This document shows, one piece after another, positions 18,336-30,742 of a stretch of 64,000 nt of DNA. Source of the stretch: Gaertneriomyces semiglobifer (taxonomy: Eukaryota; Chytridiomycota; Chytridiomycetes; Spizellomycetales; Spizellomycetaceae); contig JAHLKF010000001.1 in assembly GCA_025558075.1 (NCBI GenBank), positions 930,001-994,000 of the forward strand, read 5' to 3'. How positions within the stretch are numbered: the stretch's first letter is position 1; the number at the start of each line of letters is the position of its first letter. The position numbers and the translations under genes are program-made. Under the pieces are notes generated by a model, which made no database searches, was not told where the DNA came from, and saw only the letters and a program-made list of their open reading frames with translations.

Positions 18336-21300
18336 ATGCATGAAGTTTTAGTAGTCCAGCCGGTTGTAGAGAAGCTCCCACTGAAAATCACGTCTCTGGA
18401 TGCCCAAGGTGAGCGCAGAGCCTGTCAATGTTTCGTTCAAACCCCAGCAGATCTAACCTGGTGTTGTGCAGAACATAAGTTGGTCGTTGGAACGGAAACA
18501 GGCTCACTGCTGCTGTATGCCATTGAGGAGGATCCTTTTGCAGTTACGTTGCTGGAATCGCGCGTCAACCCATTAAGTAAACCCGTTGAGCAATGTGTGA
18601 TCATTGCTATCGCTGGGGCTGTAGCCGTTCTGTCTGGTGTGTGACCCCGCATAACAGAAATATTTTTATGGCCAGCTCTCAACGATGCTTGTATTAGGTG
18701 CTGTGGTCACATTCTATGACCTGAATACCCTTGCGGTCCGTGCGCAACTGGACACTTCCAAGGGTGCGACCTTGATGGCACTACAAGTGCATACAGAGGA
18801 CTTGAACGCCGATTCGCAACATGCAAAAGTCGCGCTCTGTGTTGTTGTCAAGCGTAACATGGTTATTTACGATTGGGATGGCACGAACTTTGTCCAGCAA
18901 AAGGTCTTCATCCCCTCAAATTGCTTGAAACCCTTCGTGTACTTAGGCCCCATGGTGGCAACTAGATTATCCCCCTCCTGGAACGGCCGCGTTCCGTTCA
19001 TTGGGTCGGGGAGAACATACATGCTGGCTTCACTCGGAATATCTCTTGTATCAACTCAACAACTGGCGCCGTGGTCGAGCTTTATTCTTTCAAAACGTCC
19101 CTGACGACCGCGGCCTTTGAAACTTTGGGGGGCTTGAGAATACCAAAGTTATCAGTGGAACCTATGCCCCCTGACTCGGTACTGATCACACGAGAGAGTA
19201 AGCACAGCACATTCCTTGTGTTTGCCTACGGCATGCGCTAACGCGCCTTACCGCTTTAGATGTTACCATCTCGGTTCAACGCAATAAACCAAATGTTGAG
19301 GGTGCAAGGCTTGAATGGAGTTCTTACCCTGAGGATATTGGTGAGATATGCTGGATTTGTCCATAATATAACGTGCTGCTTGCTCATTTACGTCACAGCA
19401 TACATGGGAGCGTATGCGTTTGCGCTGATTCCAGCTGGTGTTGAAGTGCGGCGCTTCCGTACTAGCACGATAGTACAAACTGTACCTATCCCAGGCGCAC
19501 AACGGATGTTGCTCGCTTCTGGGATCATTTATGTTGCCAGTCAGAGCTGCATCTGGCGCTTGTTGCCACTTGATTTTGAGGATCAGGTATGCTTGTCCTG
19601 CGTGTCCGCTTATCGCGTACGTCGGGCAGCGTACTCATCGCTATGCTTTCAGATAGAGCAGTTATTGGCAACCAACCAGTTCGCCGAGGCGCAAAGTCTT
19701 ATAGAAGAGATGGAGTACTCAAGCCCTGAAGACAAGGTTTGGCGACCAGCAATTCAGCCGACTTGTTATCTTGCTCCAACTTCAACGATGTTAGGCAGCG
19801 AACATCATCCGCGTGCGGGGAATATACGCGCATCACCTATTTACACAAGAACGGAAGTATGAGGAAGCGATATCGATTCTGAAAGAACTGCACGCGTCGC
19901 CTATAGATGTTATCAACCTGTATCCTGAGCTTTCTTCAACAGACTCAGGTGTAAACGTAGAATCATTGACGTCGTCAGGTAAGTTAACATAGAAAAACCT
20001 GGGGAAGGGTTGAAGCTGATACCTTGAGGAGATAGGAGAGCGTTGCAATTGTTAATGAACTACTTGACCGAGCAACGAACCCTTCTTGCACAGTTGAAAA
20101 GCCACCAGGAGTATGTGTCACAACAACGGGGTAGCGCCCCGTCAGAAAACCCAGCTTTGCAAGAGACATTATTCCTATGCGAGGCGGTTGATACAGCCTT
20201 GCTTAAAGTATACATTGAGGTCAGCCCGGCGCTGGTTCGTCCATTGCTTCGTATACCGAATGCATGTAATGTCTCAGTCTGTGAAGAGCTACTGCTGAAG
20301 AAAAACGTGAGTGATCAATATCTTCAGCAGTTTGACGTATGAACGACTTACTGTGTCTGCAGAAAGTGGATGAGCTAGTGGATCTCTATCGTGGAAAAGG
20401 ATTGCACCGCCAGGCTTTAGACTTTTTAAAGAGGTATTTCATTGGTCTCAGCCTGGAGTGTGATTGTGCATACGCTGACTTCTGCTTTCTTGACTTCTGT
20501 CAGTCAAGCATCATCTCCTGATTCTACTGCTTCCGAACTTGAGAGGATGGTGCAATATCTGCAGACATTGAAATTTGCAGATCATCTTCAGTTGATTCTG
20601 GAATATGCAGCCTGGATTCTGCAGAAGGACCACGAAGAGGGCATGAAGGTATGAACGCCGTTCAAATCTAACCCTACCACGCTAATATTGTGTTTCGAAG
20701 ATATTTACCGAACACTTTGATGAGGTATTTTCAAATTGCCCGCCCTAGCTGTGCGTCAGCCAACTTACAATTTGGTTATAGATTGACCCATTGTCCACAC
20801 AACGCATCATCCGTGCGCTGGAGTTGCTCTCGACCGATGCTGTCCTTGAATACTTAGAATACTTGGTTCATGAACTGCACAACGCCACGCCAGATATCCA
20901 TGACCGGCTAATAATCGGCTATATCTCTAAACTGAAGACCGACCTTCTTGCTACAGAGGGTTTAGCCGGACCTATGTTACCGGCACGCCCAGAGGCTGGT
21001 GAGTGTTCCACTACCGCTGTGCCTGTGGTGCTGATCGATTGCTGACGTATGAGGCAGGACCCAGATCGACCAAGCTCACCTTTTGGGATTACCGGAAGAA
21101 GCTTGGGGTACTTTTGGAGACCTCAGAAGTTTATGACGCGGAGCGCATATTGGCGCTGTGTCCGAATGATGGTATTACAATTCACGTCATGTATGTCGCC
21201 GCCGGGCATTCTGACGTCTACGGTATCTAGCCCTCTTTGAAGAGCGAGCTCTTGTCTTAGGTCGGCTAAAACGGCATGGGGAAGCGCTCATAGTATACGT

Positions 21301-21952
21301 AGAGAAAGTTCGAAATTTCCAAGCCGCGAACAAGTGAGTCAATAATCTTCTCCGTGCGAGTTCAGCGGGCCACCAACCAGTGTTTTCCAGGTACTGCGAA
21401 GCTCATTATGACCCTGATGACGATCGTTCGAGGGACGTGTTTCTGCTTCTACTTGAACTTTACTGGAATATGTACTCCAAAGGGAATTACCCATTAGCTG
21501 ATATACTGAGCTTTTTATCAGTTTATGGGGCTAAAATGGACCCTATCAAGGTATGAACACTTTGCGTTTACAATGGCTAGCAGTATTAATCTTTGCAAGT
21601 AGGCGCTAAGCATACTCCCTCTGACCCTCCCTCTTCGAGATCTCACAGGATTTTTTGATAAGTGCTTACATGATATGCACCGATCTCGTAACACGAACGA
21701 GATCGTGAAAAGTTTGTTGAAAGCTGAAGGTCTCCAGGTGAGCAGTTAACTTGCATAACGTTCATTTGTCAAATGCTGAGCTATCTTTGCGATCAGTGCA
21801 AGGCGCAACGCCTGAGCTACAGCACGAAGCGTATTACGATTGCTGAGGATCGCATGTGTAGTGTGTGCCTCAAGCGAATTGGCAGTAACGTCTTTACATC
21901 GTTTCCCACCGGGGCCGTGGCGCACGTTTATTGTGCAACAAAGGAATCTTGA
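18336..21952 (+). CDS. VPS39: HOPS/CORVET subunit VPS39/VAM6
   Basis: Multi-exon gene, roughly a dozen exons with introns near 18407-18471, 18639-18701, about 18904-18966, about 19198-19259 and onward to 21796; not all joins were fixed. The N-terminal third is a CNH-type beta-propeller (KLVVGTETGSLLLY, VVTFYDLNTL, MVIYDWDG, EMLYVASQS-like blades). It is followed by a long alpha-solenoid with a clathrin-repeat look, and a C-terminal zinc-binding module CSVCLKRIG and FTSFPTGAVAHVYC. This order is that of Vam6/Vps39, which tethers Rab7-positive membranes at the vacuole or late endosome. The stop is 56 bp from the convergent DNAI1 gene. The ATG at 18336 (MHEVLVVQPV) opens the propeller. Confidence 0.85.
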
Positions 21953-22008
21953 AACATAACTCGGGTCAAGAACATATCGCTCTCATGGCATTACACTGCT
22001 TCAAATTT

Positions 22009-24460
22009 CTAGTCTGTAGGGGACTTTCCCTGTGCAATCAACAGGATATTCTTTAATTTAGTTGGCTCGTCATCACCCGTTCTACTTTTCTTTCGCAAGT
22101 TTGGTGAAAGCTTCAGGCTGATCACCGTTCCTTTATCGTCGCCGACCAAGATAACCGGCTCAAAAGGATTGAAAACGATGTGCGTAAGTTTTGTTTTTCG
22201 CACGATTTGCTGCTCACATATCGGCTCATATTTGTTTTCGTTCAGATCGAAAACAAAGACCTTATTGAGTACGCGATGAATTAGACGGGCCGGTGTAGAC
22301 ACGCGAGCCAAATTGGAGCAGAAAACATACCTTGCCGTCGGCGGTTACAGCCGCGAAAACAGTAGAGGAGTATGGCGCCCATGCCACGTCGCCAACGGAT
22401 GCGCCCAAATCATAGCTCATTATTGGCTTTGGCTCATCGTGATCCCATAACTTCACCGTCCAATCGGCACTTGCCGACAGGAAGATGTTATTCAAGAATT
22501 TGTTGTATCGTACGTTGTAAATAGCCATTTGATGCCCCTATTTTCCATGAATACGTGACCCTAGTGAAAACGAGAATTGGCAGCCGCTTTTCTCACCTCA
22601 AACGTCATCAAGTACTGGTTATTGTACTCTTTGGAACATTTGAAGATCTTCCCTTCTTCGGTACCGACGACAAACACATGGTCTAGCTTATTCTGGAAAT
22701 CGAAGCAACTCCCGCCAGCGGTGCCAGCAATACCGTCATCTTCATCCATCGGACGCTCGACACCGTTTGCATGTATTGAAGACATGCCCAGCCTTAGTCG
22801 TATCACGTCCTAATGCATCATTCGTTAGCAGGAGACGGTGCGTGAAGAAACTCAGGAAGTCGTACTGTGTTATTCAGCTCCGTCTTTAGCAAAGTCCACT
22901 GAGTAACCCGGCCATCCGAGGAGATCGAGAAGAAGTTTGCATTACCGTCTAGATCGTCTTTCTGCCAGCAGACTTGCCAAACAGGGTCGGCATGTTTTCC
23001 TTGGATAGATGACTTAAATATTGGACCATCTGTTTTCTCTTGCAAGCTGTACACTGCCACAGATCCGTCATAGAAACCCACGGCAAGCATCGACGGGTGC
23101 TAATATGGAAATGTTATTAGCTTCGCACAAAACGCCGGAAGAAGGTCGGAGTACCTGAGGATGAATGTCTAAGCACATAACACCAGCGTCCGTGGTATAC
23201 AAGAACTCCGGGTACGATGGATTTTTCAACGTAAACCCCGCAATCATGCCCGGCCCTTGTTTAGAAAAATCATACGAGCCGTAACCCACGGTAAAAAAGT
23301 CGGAAAATCGGCTGCTCCAGCACAATGAGGTAACTTGCTTTTTCCTCTCTTTCTCGTATATGAACCTCCATAGCGGCAGTAAGGTACCCGCTGTCGCTTA
23401 CACGTTGAGCGACGGCTTGCATTAATGAAAAGGTAGAACTTGAGACCCACTTTTAGGAGTAAGCTCATCCGACGCATCTTCCCAGTATTTGTAGTCCTGA
23501 GCAATGTCATCAAAGGTGTTCTGATTGGCCATCCGTTCAATGATAGTAAGAGCTTTCCGGAGTTCCGGATTTTTATAGTAAACTTCTTCGCCGTGAGATT
23601 CCGTTGGCAGAATATGCTGCTTCTCGTCGTCTTTTGGTCCTTTGGCCGCGCCCTACAACCAAATTAATATAAACGCTAGGAGATGTTGCCCGTCTTCGAC
23701 GTACCTTGGCCTTTGCCCTTTCCTTCTGCTGCATATCCTCCATATATGCGTCATATATCGTCCATTGGTTGACCGTTCCGCTGAATGTTCGCTGCGGTGG
23801 CGGCTCAGTGTTGGTGCTGCGATCCTATGCGCAGCCATCTGTCAGCAGCTATTATTACCTAACGGTTGACAAACGCAACCTACTCGGGACGGATTGTTGA
23901 TGGTTTGCGCGGCGCGCTCACTGAAGTTGAACTGATTTCTCAGAGGCCCCTTTTGTTGCTTGTCCTCTTCATTAACTTCGTTTTCAGCAACTGGCGCCGT
24001 TGTGGTACCTGATGTGACGGGTGCATCCGCCGGTGCAGGTTGCTGGTCCGCATCGTCCGCCGCAGGTTCAGGCGGGGCAACTGCTTCCTCAACTTTCTTA
24101 TATGTCAGATATCTATATAGCATGTCAACAAGGTGATGTCTCAATTTCGACCGCTTCCAAGCAGGCGTACCCGTCGAACTCAAAGTGGACAACGAGATGA
24201 TCAACGTTAGGACTCGCTTTGAAGATTTTCTCCTTGTGATTGAATCTGGCAATGTTTTGCGGGGCTCTGGGATTATTTGCATTAAGTATGCGTGTAAACT
24301 CTTCATTTAGTTCCTCTTCCGTCAACTCCAGTTGCCCTGGGGGTTTCAACAAAACTTTTGGCTGCGCAAGACCATGACCGTCATCAATGGCAGGAATGCA
24401 GTCTTATACGGCAACAATAACATACAGGAAGCCAATCATCTGACGTTGGGTCTCCGCCAT
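22009..24460 (-). CDS. DNAI1: axonemal outer-arm dynein intermediate chain 1 (DNAI1/IC78)
   Basis: Minus strand, at least eight exons. The N-terminal block [20 protein letters not shown] and [13 protein letters not shown] is diagnostic of DNAI1. After an acidic Pro/Ala linker comes [20 protein letters not shown], also DNAI1-specific. WD repeats follow: [59 protein letters not shown] and [21 protein letters not shown], ending [19 protein letters not shown]. The protein links outer dynein arms to the axonemal doublet, so the organism makes motile flagella. An exon join near 24158/24115 restores FDG-YLTYKK. The start is provisional: ATG at 24460 with a weak GTCAGA donor fits the phase, but other first exons are possible. 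Confidence 0.88.
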
Positions 24461-25191
24461 CTTGTGCATTGGATTTGAGGGATATCGTAGAGGCAGTCCG
24501 GCCTAAAGTTGCCTCAGGCGACGCCTAGTAAACAGATTACATTCATCAGTCATCGAAAACTTGGCGTACCGACTGAAGAGTATCGCACGCACTGTACCTT
24601 ACTTCGCCGCACTGCCTTCATTTGAGGAATTCCGCTTTCTTTTTGGAACGGTTGTTGTAGTTGCGGTTAGTTTCACCCATCGACCGACGGCGCGCAACTT
24701 CCCGTCGCTGCGACGCTGTCCGTACGCGTTGACCGGATTACGTAACTCAGGACGATAAATTACCGAAGCGCGTTCGGTGCTCCAAACTGGCGAGTTCTGC
24801 TGGAACTCAAGGCCAGGAAGTACTGCCGAAACACCTTTCGGGTTCGGACGTATTCGATTAGTTTTGTCTCGCCCGTTTCTGGGAGCGGGGGGTATTTGTC
24901 AGTACCCCGCCGCCTCGGTAATCGATAGGTAGCATGCACTCTGCATGGAAAAGCAAAGCCTGAAGGACGTGCGACTTATGAGGCGCATCCCCTTGGCCAA
25001 TGCCGCAATATCTGGAATTGAATTGTGCTGCTTTCCGTTCCAGTTTCCTGATGCTGTTCGCTGTCGGTATGTTCGAAGGCCTGCAGAAACCCTAACCCAG
25101 CGCAATGACGCGTGAAGACGGTCTTTAAGAGACTGGCTCAACTGCCAATGGAGACTGGAGACGGAAAGCAGTCCTGAAGACGGCTAGGAAC
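24461..25191. other. divergent promoter interval between DNAI1 and PhoD
   Basis: Both genes point outward from here. Short open frames on either strand (for example 24561-24758 and 24899-25141) have no recognisable domain and lack ATG or splice support. No repeat or RNA gene was seen. Confidence 0.45.
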
Positions 25192-27469
25192 ATGGCTGTC
25201 GTCCTTTTAACCACGATTGCTTGGATATATTCCATTGCGGCTTCTCTTGTGGCTATCTTAACTCCGATCTTTCTAAGAATGTAGGGGCGCATTCTGTACT
25301 GGAATGCGGAACAATCTTCTGACCAACAGAACAGCATCCCAGGAGCCCCGATATTACGGCTGATTTGGCTATTGTATTCGTTTCAGATTGTGCTGCTGCC
25401 TGTCCTGATACGAGTCTGGTATGGCAATGGAGCAACTAACCGTCGAAAGTCGAGCGCGACGGACAGTGCACCTGAAAACGAGATAGAGGATGAAGCCAGG
25501 CCTTTAGTTTCTTCCCCTACACCTTTTACTGCACGATCACCGCCAGATGGGCTGCGAAACAGGCGTTGCTATAATTCAGCAAGAGCTGAGACGCAGTCGG
25601 CACAGCTGGCGGCTGAAGGTACTTATCATGTAGGTGGGTCAGAACGACGGTGAAGCTGCCTTGCTGCCCTGATCATGACACCTACGATTAGGACTATGGA
25701 CATTTTTGAAGAAGAAAAGACTTCGGGCATTGGGTCTGGTGGCTTCTACTCTTTGTAACACTGCCCTGCTCGCTTTAAGTCTGGATTTCGTGTTCCGTCC
25801 ATACTTCAAAGAAGTAAATCATGATCTGACTATGGCCCGCATGGGAGCTGTCGGACCGGACTTTGCTCGAATCTTTGCTCGCTCACCTAACGAGCACACC
25901 ATTCGCTTGGAGTGCAGAGAGCTGAGTGGTGACACCTGGCAGCAAACAGAGGCTGTGACAGTTTCAAGCGATACCGATTTTACTACTGTTTTGCAATGTA
26001 ACGGCCTGTCGCCAGAAACCGTGTATCAGTACAGATGGGTCACAGACAGCGGCATACCGATATTCAGCGCCACTGACGAGCAACATTTGCGATTCAAAAC
26101 GGCTCCTGTCAATGGCGCGGCAGCCAAATTCACCTTTGCATCGACATCTTGTGTAAAGCCGGACTTTCCATATGGGACGAAAGGTGTCCGTGGTTTTCGA
26201 GAAGTGGGCAAGCATGACCTCTCATTCATGATGTTTCTGGGAGATCTTATATACGTCGGTTAGTACGCTCTATTCCTTGTGTCGCGTACGTTACATCTAA
26301 AGCCGATCGCAGATGCGCCCTATATTTACGGAACGGATCTTGATACTTATCGATGGCACTATCGCTACTTATACGGAAAGGATGATTTCCGCAACACAGT
26401 GAGGAGGTAGGCAAGATGTGGGTTTCTCCGTACCAGCTGGGTTGCTATTGACAGACTTGTTGAAGCCTTCCATTTATGACGATCTACGATGACCATGAAA
26501 TTCTTAACGACTGGCACGATCAGGGGAAAGCACCGTACCCGGCTGCTTTCCGAGCATTCAATGAATATGCAGGGTCATCCAACCCGCACGAGGACGCCAA
26601 CAGGACTGCAGTTTTTGAGTATGAATTCGGCGACACGGCGTTCTTTGTGATGGATACGCGCGGGTACAGAAATTGGGAGACGGACACAATGCTGGGAGAC
26701 AAACAAAAAGCGCGACTAAAAGATTGGCTTTTGAGAGGTTCCTGGTTTACTCGTTGCTGATGTGTCGTATAATTTTCTCACGCATACGTTTACAGTGAAT
26801 GCAACTCATACCGTTAAATTTCTGGTATCATCCGTACCATTGACCCAGAATTGGCGTGTTGGATGGAAGGACACATGGGCTGGGTTTTTGAAGGTAGTGA
26901 CTTGCGATACTGACGGTTGGGAACTTGTACAGTGACTTACAGTTTCGAGTAGGAACGACAGGAGATCTTGGACTTCATTTCTAGAAACGGAATTACTAAT
27001 GTGCTCGCCATCAGCGGAGACAGGCATGAGGTTGCCATTACACGATTGCCGGGTAACGTTATTGAGTTCAGTACTAGGTGGGTCATCTTTATAACGGCAT
27101 ATGGTTCATCGTGGTTTGTGGCTGACCGGACAATTATGAAGCCCCATCCAAGCGTTCTACAGGTAAAATCTGTGTGTAGGCAGTGTCACAAGGGTCTGGT
27201 TATGTCTCTCAACATCCCGTCTACCACTAGCCCATTTGATACCTATTATCAAACTGCAGACGATGAAGTGATTTTTACATGGCGCCCTGGGAACATCAAA
27301 TGGGCGAAGTTCACTGTTGATACCACAACGAATATTCCGACAGTGACATATTCCTTGTTCGTGAATGACTATCAAGGTAGTACGCGTGGTTGTGGATGCG
27401 TCATGATCATTTTACTGACATTGAACAGATGAGCCTGTCTATGAGAAAGTATTCACTCTAGTTCGATGA
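25192..27469 (+). CDS. PhoD-like metallophosphatase with N-terminal membrane helices
   Basis: At least eight exons: 25192-25280, 25335-25618, 25692-26258, then from 26313 onward to 27469. Exons 1-3 encode three hydrophobic segments (MAVVLLTTIAWIYSIAASLV, then LIWLLYSFQIVLLPVLI, then ALGLVASTLCNTALLALSLD) with a hydrophilic linker between the second and third. The PhoD N-terminal domain follows (MGAVGPDFARIFARSP, then VYQYRW), then the catalytic domain with DLSFMMFLGDLIY, TIYDDHEILNDW, FFVMDTRGYR and LAISGDRHEVAI, whose Asp, Asn and His residues bind Ca/Fe in PhoD enzymes. The first intron (54 nt) removes an in-frame stop, and the join gives a continuous helix. A membrane-anchored phosphodiesterase or alkaline phosphatase is inferred. 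The C-terminus is DEPVYEKVFTLVR. Confidence 0.85.
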
Positions 27470-27709
27470 GCCCATTTGAGGCTTATCAGAGGCATGGAAA
27501 GAACCAAGGTCAATCAGGAAGATTATAATGCGGCCGGTCTATTCTGTCGGCATCGAACAATAATATCCTGAGGAGGAGATATCGTACGCATGTCCGGTAT
27601 GCACTTTATGTTTTCATTACGTAGCGTATGGCAGGAATAAGTCGTAGAGACAGAAACCATGAGGTGGCGTAAACTGAATATAGGTCCCAATGTTCGCACA
27701 GAAAAGCGT

Positions 27710-29217
27710 CTATTTCCTCCGTTGCACCAGCTCGTCCAGATCTTCCTCGAGTGCCTTAACCTGCTTATGCTGGGATTCCAAGTCCTTGTTCAAGCGATCG
27801 CGCTCAGCAATCAGCTACAACACAAAACTTCAGTTACTAGGAAGTTCTAATCGCTCTCATTATGCTGCGTGCGTACCCTTTGTTCCCACTGTCGGAACCT
27901 GTTTTCTTCCATGCGGACTTGCTCAGTGAAGCGCTTTCGTAGAGCTTCTTCCTCATCTTTCATTCTGACTTCTATTTGCCTCTTTGCTCTGATGGCCGGG
28001 CCATCGTCGGTGTGGCCTTCAGACGTTAATTTGCCCATGCGGAAATTCTCATAGTGGAGCTCTTCCGTGCTCGTGATGAGATCATGCATATGCGTACTGA
28101 AGGATATGTGATAGGTCAGGTAACGAGATCGACTTTGACCGCAGGTTAGAACATACCGAATCAACAAATTTCGCAGCTTTTTAAAGTCACAGTGGTTTTC
28201 ATTCTCAACTACGATAAAACATTCAGCGATCGCAACGCGAGATCGGTAAAAACGGAATCCATACCTTCTGCGACACCCCACAAGTACTGCCTCCCACGAA
28301 CCTTCTCCCCGCCATTCACAGGAACATCCGTCTCACTAGCAATCACAGAAAAAGGCATTGCTGACTAGACCATCAAACGCAGCACATCAGCTAACGCCGG
28401 CCGCCAGAAAGAGCTAAACTCAAGATGCCAAACATACCAAGATGCTTTGGTTACGACGGGTATTATCCTCGTCATCACTTTGTACTGGTGGACTATATAC
28501 TTTGATGTCGTGAGTCGATATACAGTCTCTGACCTAGCCATGATATCAATACTTTGCCGGGATGGACTCTTTTACGAAAATGACTTACGCGATCCTTGAA
28601 CAGCGCCATGTCGCTCGGAGTCATAGTGTCAGCTTTAGCAATCACCGGGATCAGGTTAACGCGTGCGCCGAGTTGCCTCATGACTTCAATGTCCAACGGT
28701 CTTAGTCTAACGTAGGACCCGTATCAGGAAAAGCATAACGCAAAATGACACGTGGTAGCTGGTAAACGTACGTGTGGCCTGTAGGTTGAATAAAATAGAG
28801 ACAAACGTGGATGCGCATGTCGTCCTTGGTTTTTCTATCCGCGCGTTGTTCTGACTTCATGTGGTTGAGATGTTGCTCATCAATATACTCTACAATAGGC
28901 ACCCAGCAGTCTTGGTTGTTGACATAGTCGCCAAAGCCCGGGGTATCAATCACGGTCAGCCGAACGTTGAACCCTTTCTCCTCAATGTCAGATCGCACCA
29001 CATCGATTTGAACGGTGCGCTCGAGTTGTTTCTGGAAGCGATGTTCGGGTCTTTTGTACTCTCTCATTAAAGTCGTAAATAAGGTGTTCACAAAGGTAGT
29101 CTTTCCTAGTCCAGACTCGCCAACCACCATCATCGTGAAGTTGGCGCCCTTCCTCGACACAATCCTGTGCCGCTGGTTGGGCAGATTCGCAATACCAACA
29201 AGAGCGGATGGCGCCAT
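27710..29217 (-). CDS. septin GTPase
   Basis: Minus strand, seven exons: 29217-28772, 28706-28589, 28533-28438, 28364-28265, 28208-28157, 28096-27877 and 27814-27710, 378 aa with all phases matching. G1 is GESGLGKTTF, G3 DTPGFGD and G4 AKAD; septin-specific signatures CLYFIQPTGH, PLDIEVMRQLG, PFSVIAS and GRQYLWGVAE are present, as is the septin unique element ending NLLIRTHMHDLI. The C-terminal 100 residues are a coiled coil (RQIEVRMKDEEEALRKRF, then LEEDLDELVQRRK). Septins form hetero-oligomeric filaments at sites of cytokinesis and polarity in fungi. Which fungal class (Cdc3, Cdc10, Cdc11 or Cdc12) cannot be fixed here. Divergent from eL22. Confidence 0.92.
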
Positions 29218-29529
29218 TGGTCGTGTTTTGCCCGTTGTTCAAGGTGCGTGTATGTGCTAAAGTCTAGAGGCGTTTCTCTCCCAGTTTTGGCTGAGCAGCC
29301 GCCGCGATTCCAAGCTTCTAACAGGAACTCTGATCCTCCTCCTTGGTTGATCCGCACCGCTCCCTTCTCCCGCTAAGATAGGTTGACCCGCTAGCCGACC
29401 TACGAGAGAGACCGTAAGTGGGAATGGATGGCTGGCTGCTTATTGCTGGTTTGGCGTCGTTCGCCAGCTCCAGACTCGAGACTCGTCGACCTTCGCCGCC
29501 CGAGATGCTTTGTGTCACCTGCCGTCAGT

Positions 29530-29576
29530 CACGTGATATTTGGTGTTAGGGCTGTGTTACATATTACCCTAACACC
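29530..29576. promoter_or_regulatory. CACGTG followed by inverted telobox pair upstream of eL22
   Basis: CACGTG lies at 29530-29535. A perfect 10-bp inverted repeat GGTGTTAGGG (29542-29551) and CCCTAACACC (29567-29576) encloses 15 nt. Each arm contains a telomere-type TTAGGG/CCCTAA core, an element known in ribosomal protein promoters of several fungi and plants. It is about 140 bp upstream of the eL22 ATG and 310 bp from the septin ATG. Confidence 0.55.
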
Positions 29577-29716
29577 GTGTCGTGGCAGAAAAAGGGTTTC
29601 CAAGTCGAACGTTTTCTGGAGACTTTCCAACTTCTCGCCCACCGCAGCAAGCAGTTCTCCACGGCCACTTTGTTTGGATCCCGAGACCAAAAAAGCTAGT
29701 TCAGCAAAACAGAAAG

Positions 29717-30558
29717 ATGCCTGCCACGGTTAGTACTTTGTCTCTCTTTTTTTGCGGTTGTTGTTGTGTGGTGGGCGGATGTGCGGGAGGATGTGATCTC
29801 GCTCGATGTTCTCTGTGAAGAAGGCACTTCTCGCTCTTGTGGCTCGGATCTGTTGTTGCGTCAACCTCCAACCCGCTCCTTCACACTGCTCGTGCGTTCT
29901 ACTTGGTTCTTGGGCCCCGTTTCGGCCTCGTAAACGGGACCGGAAGTGTGAAGGACACCACTGGTGTTGGAACGATAGGGCACAATTCTTGCACAGCTTG
30001 AGCGTTGAGGACTTCTTCTTTGAGAAACAAGCGACTGAGTAGCCATACTCCTCCATTCGTTCCTTTGCGCTTGGAGAAGTTCCCGGTTTGCTCGACTGCT
30101 TGGTTCTGACATTGTCTATTGGTATATTAGAAGAAGGACACTAAGGCCAAGAAGACGCCTGTCAAGTTCACCGTTGACTGCTCTTCCCCCGCCAACGACG
30201 GTATCTTTGATACCGCTCAGTTCGAGAAGTTCCTCCACGACCGCATCAAGGTCGCTGGCCGTACTGGCAACCTCGGTGAATCCATCACCATCACCCGTGC
30301 TGGCAATGGTTCCGTCACCTTGACCGCTGTCCCCTCTGTTGCTTTCTCCAAGCGCTACATCAAGTACCTCACCAAGAAGTTCTTGAAGAAGCAGCAGCTT
30401 CGTGACTGGGTTCGCGTCATCTCGTAAGTCTCCATGTTATTACTTCCACGCACCCAGTCGCTCACTCTCTTCGTTTTAGTACCTCCAAGGGCGCCTACGA
30501 GCTCCGCTACTTCAACATTGCCGAGACTGACAATGCTGAGGATGCTGACGAGGAATAG
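29717..30558 (+). CDS. RPL22: 60S ribosomal protein eL22
   Basis: Exons 29717-29728, 30131-30423 and 30480-30558, 127 aa. Exon 1 encodes only MPAT, a split typical of ribosomal protein genes, and intron 1 is long (402 nt) for this window. The body reads TPVKFTVDCSSPANDGIFD, then FLHDRIKVAGRTGNLG, then SKRYIKYLTKKFLKKQQLRD and ends in an acidic DNAEDADEE tail, all typical of eL22 in the large subunit. Coding sequence shows strong codon bias (GTC, ACC, AAG, CGT), as expected of a highly expressed gene. The promoter has the telobox palindrome described separately. Confidence 0.95.
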
Positions 30559-30742
30559 ATGTACCACCACTTTCTGTAAATTGTGGCACGTGCATATATT
30601 CAACATGTACACTGTTTTGCAACGCTGTCAAACATCTTTTGACTCCATCTGTGTTTACAAGTTCTTCACGTCAATTTCTGTACAGATTCACAATTACAAT
30701 ACTTAATGTATAAATTGACTGTGCACAAGCAACGCCGTTTGT

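Noticed and set aside
24561..24758. Possible small plus-strand gene between DNAI1 and PhoD
   Set aside because: The frame begins at TTG, has no ATG in context and no domain; the interval is better explained as promoter.
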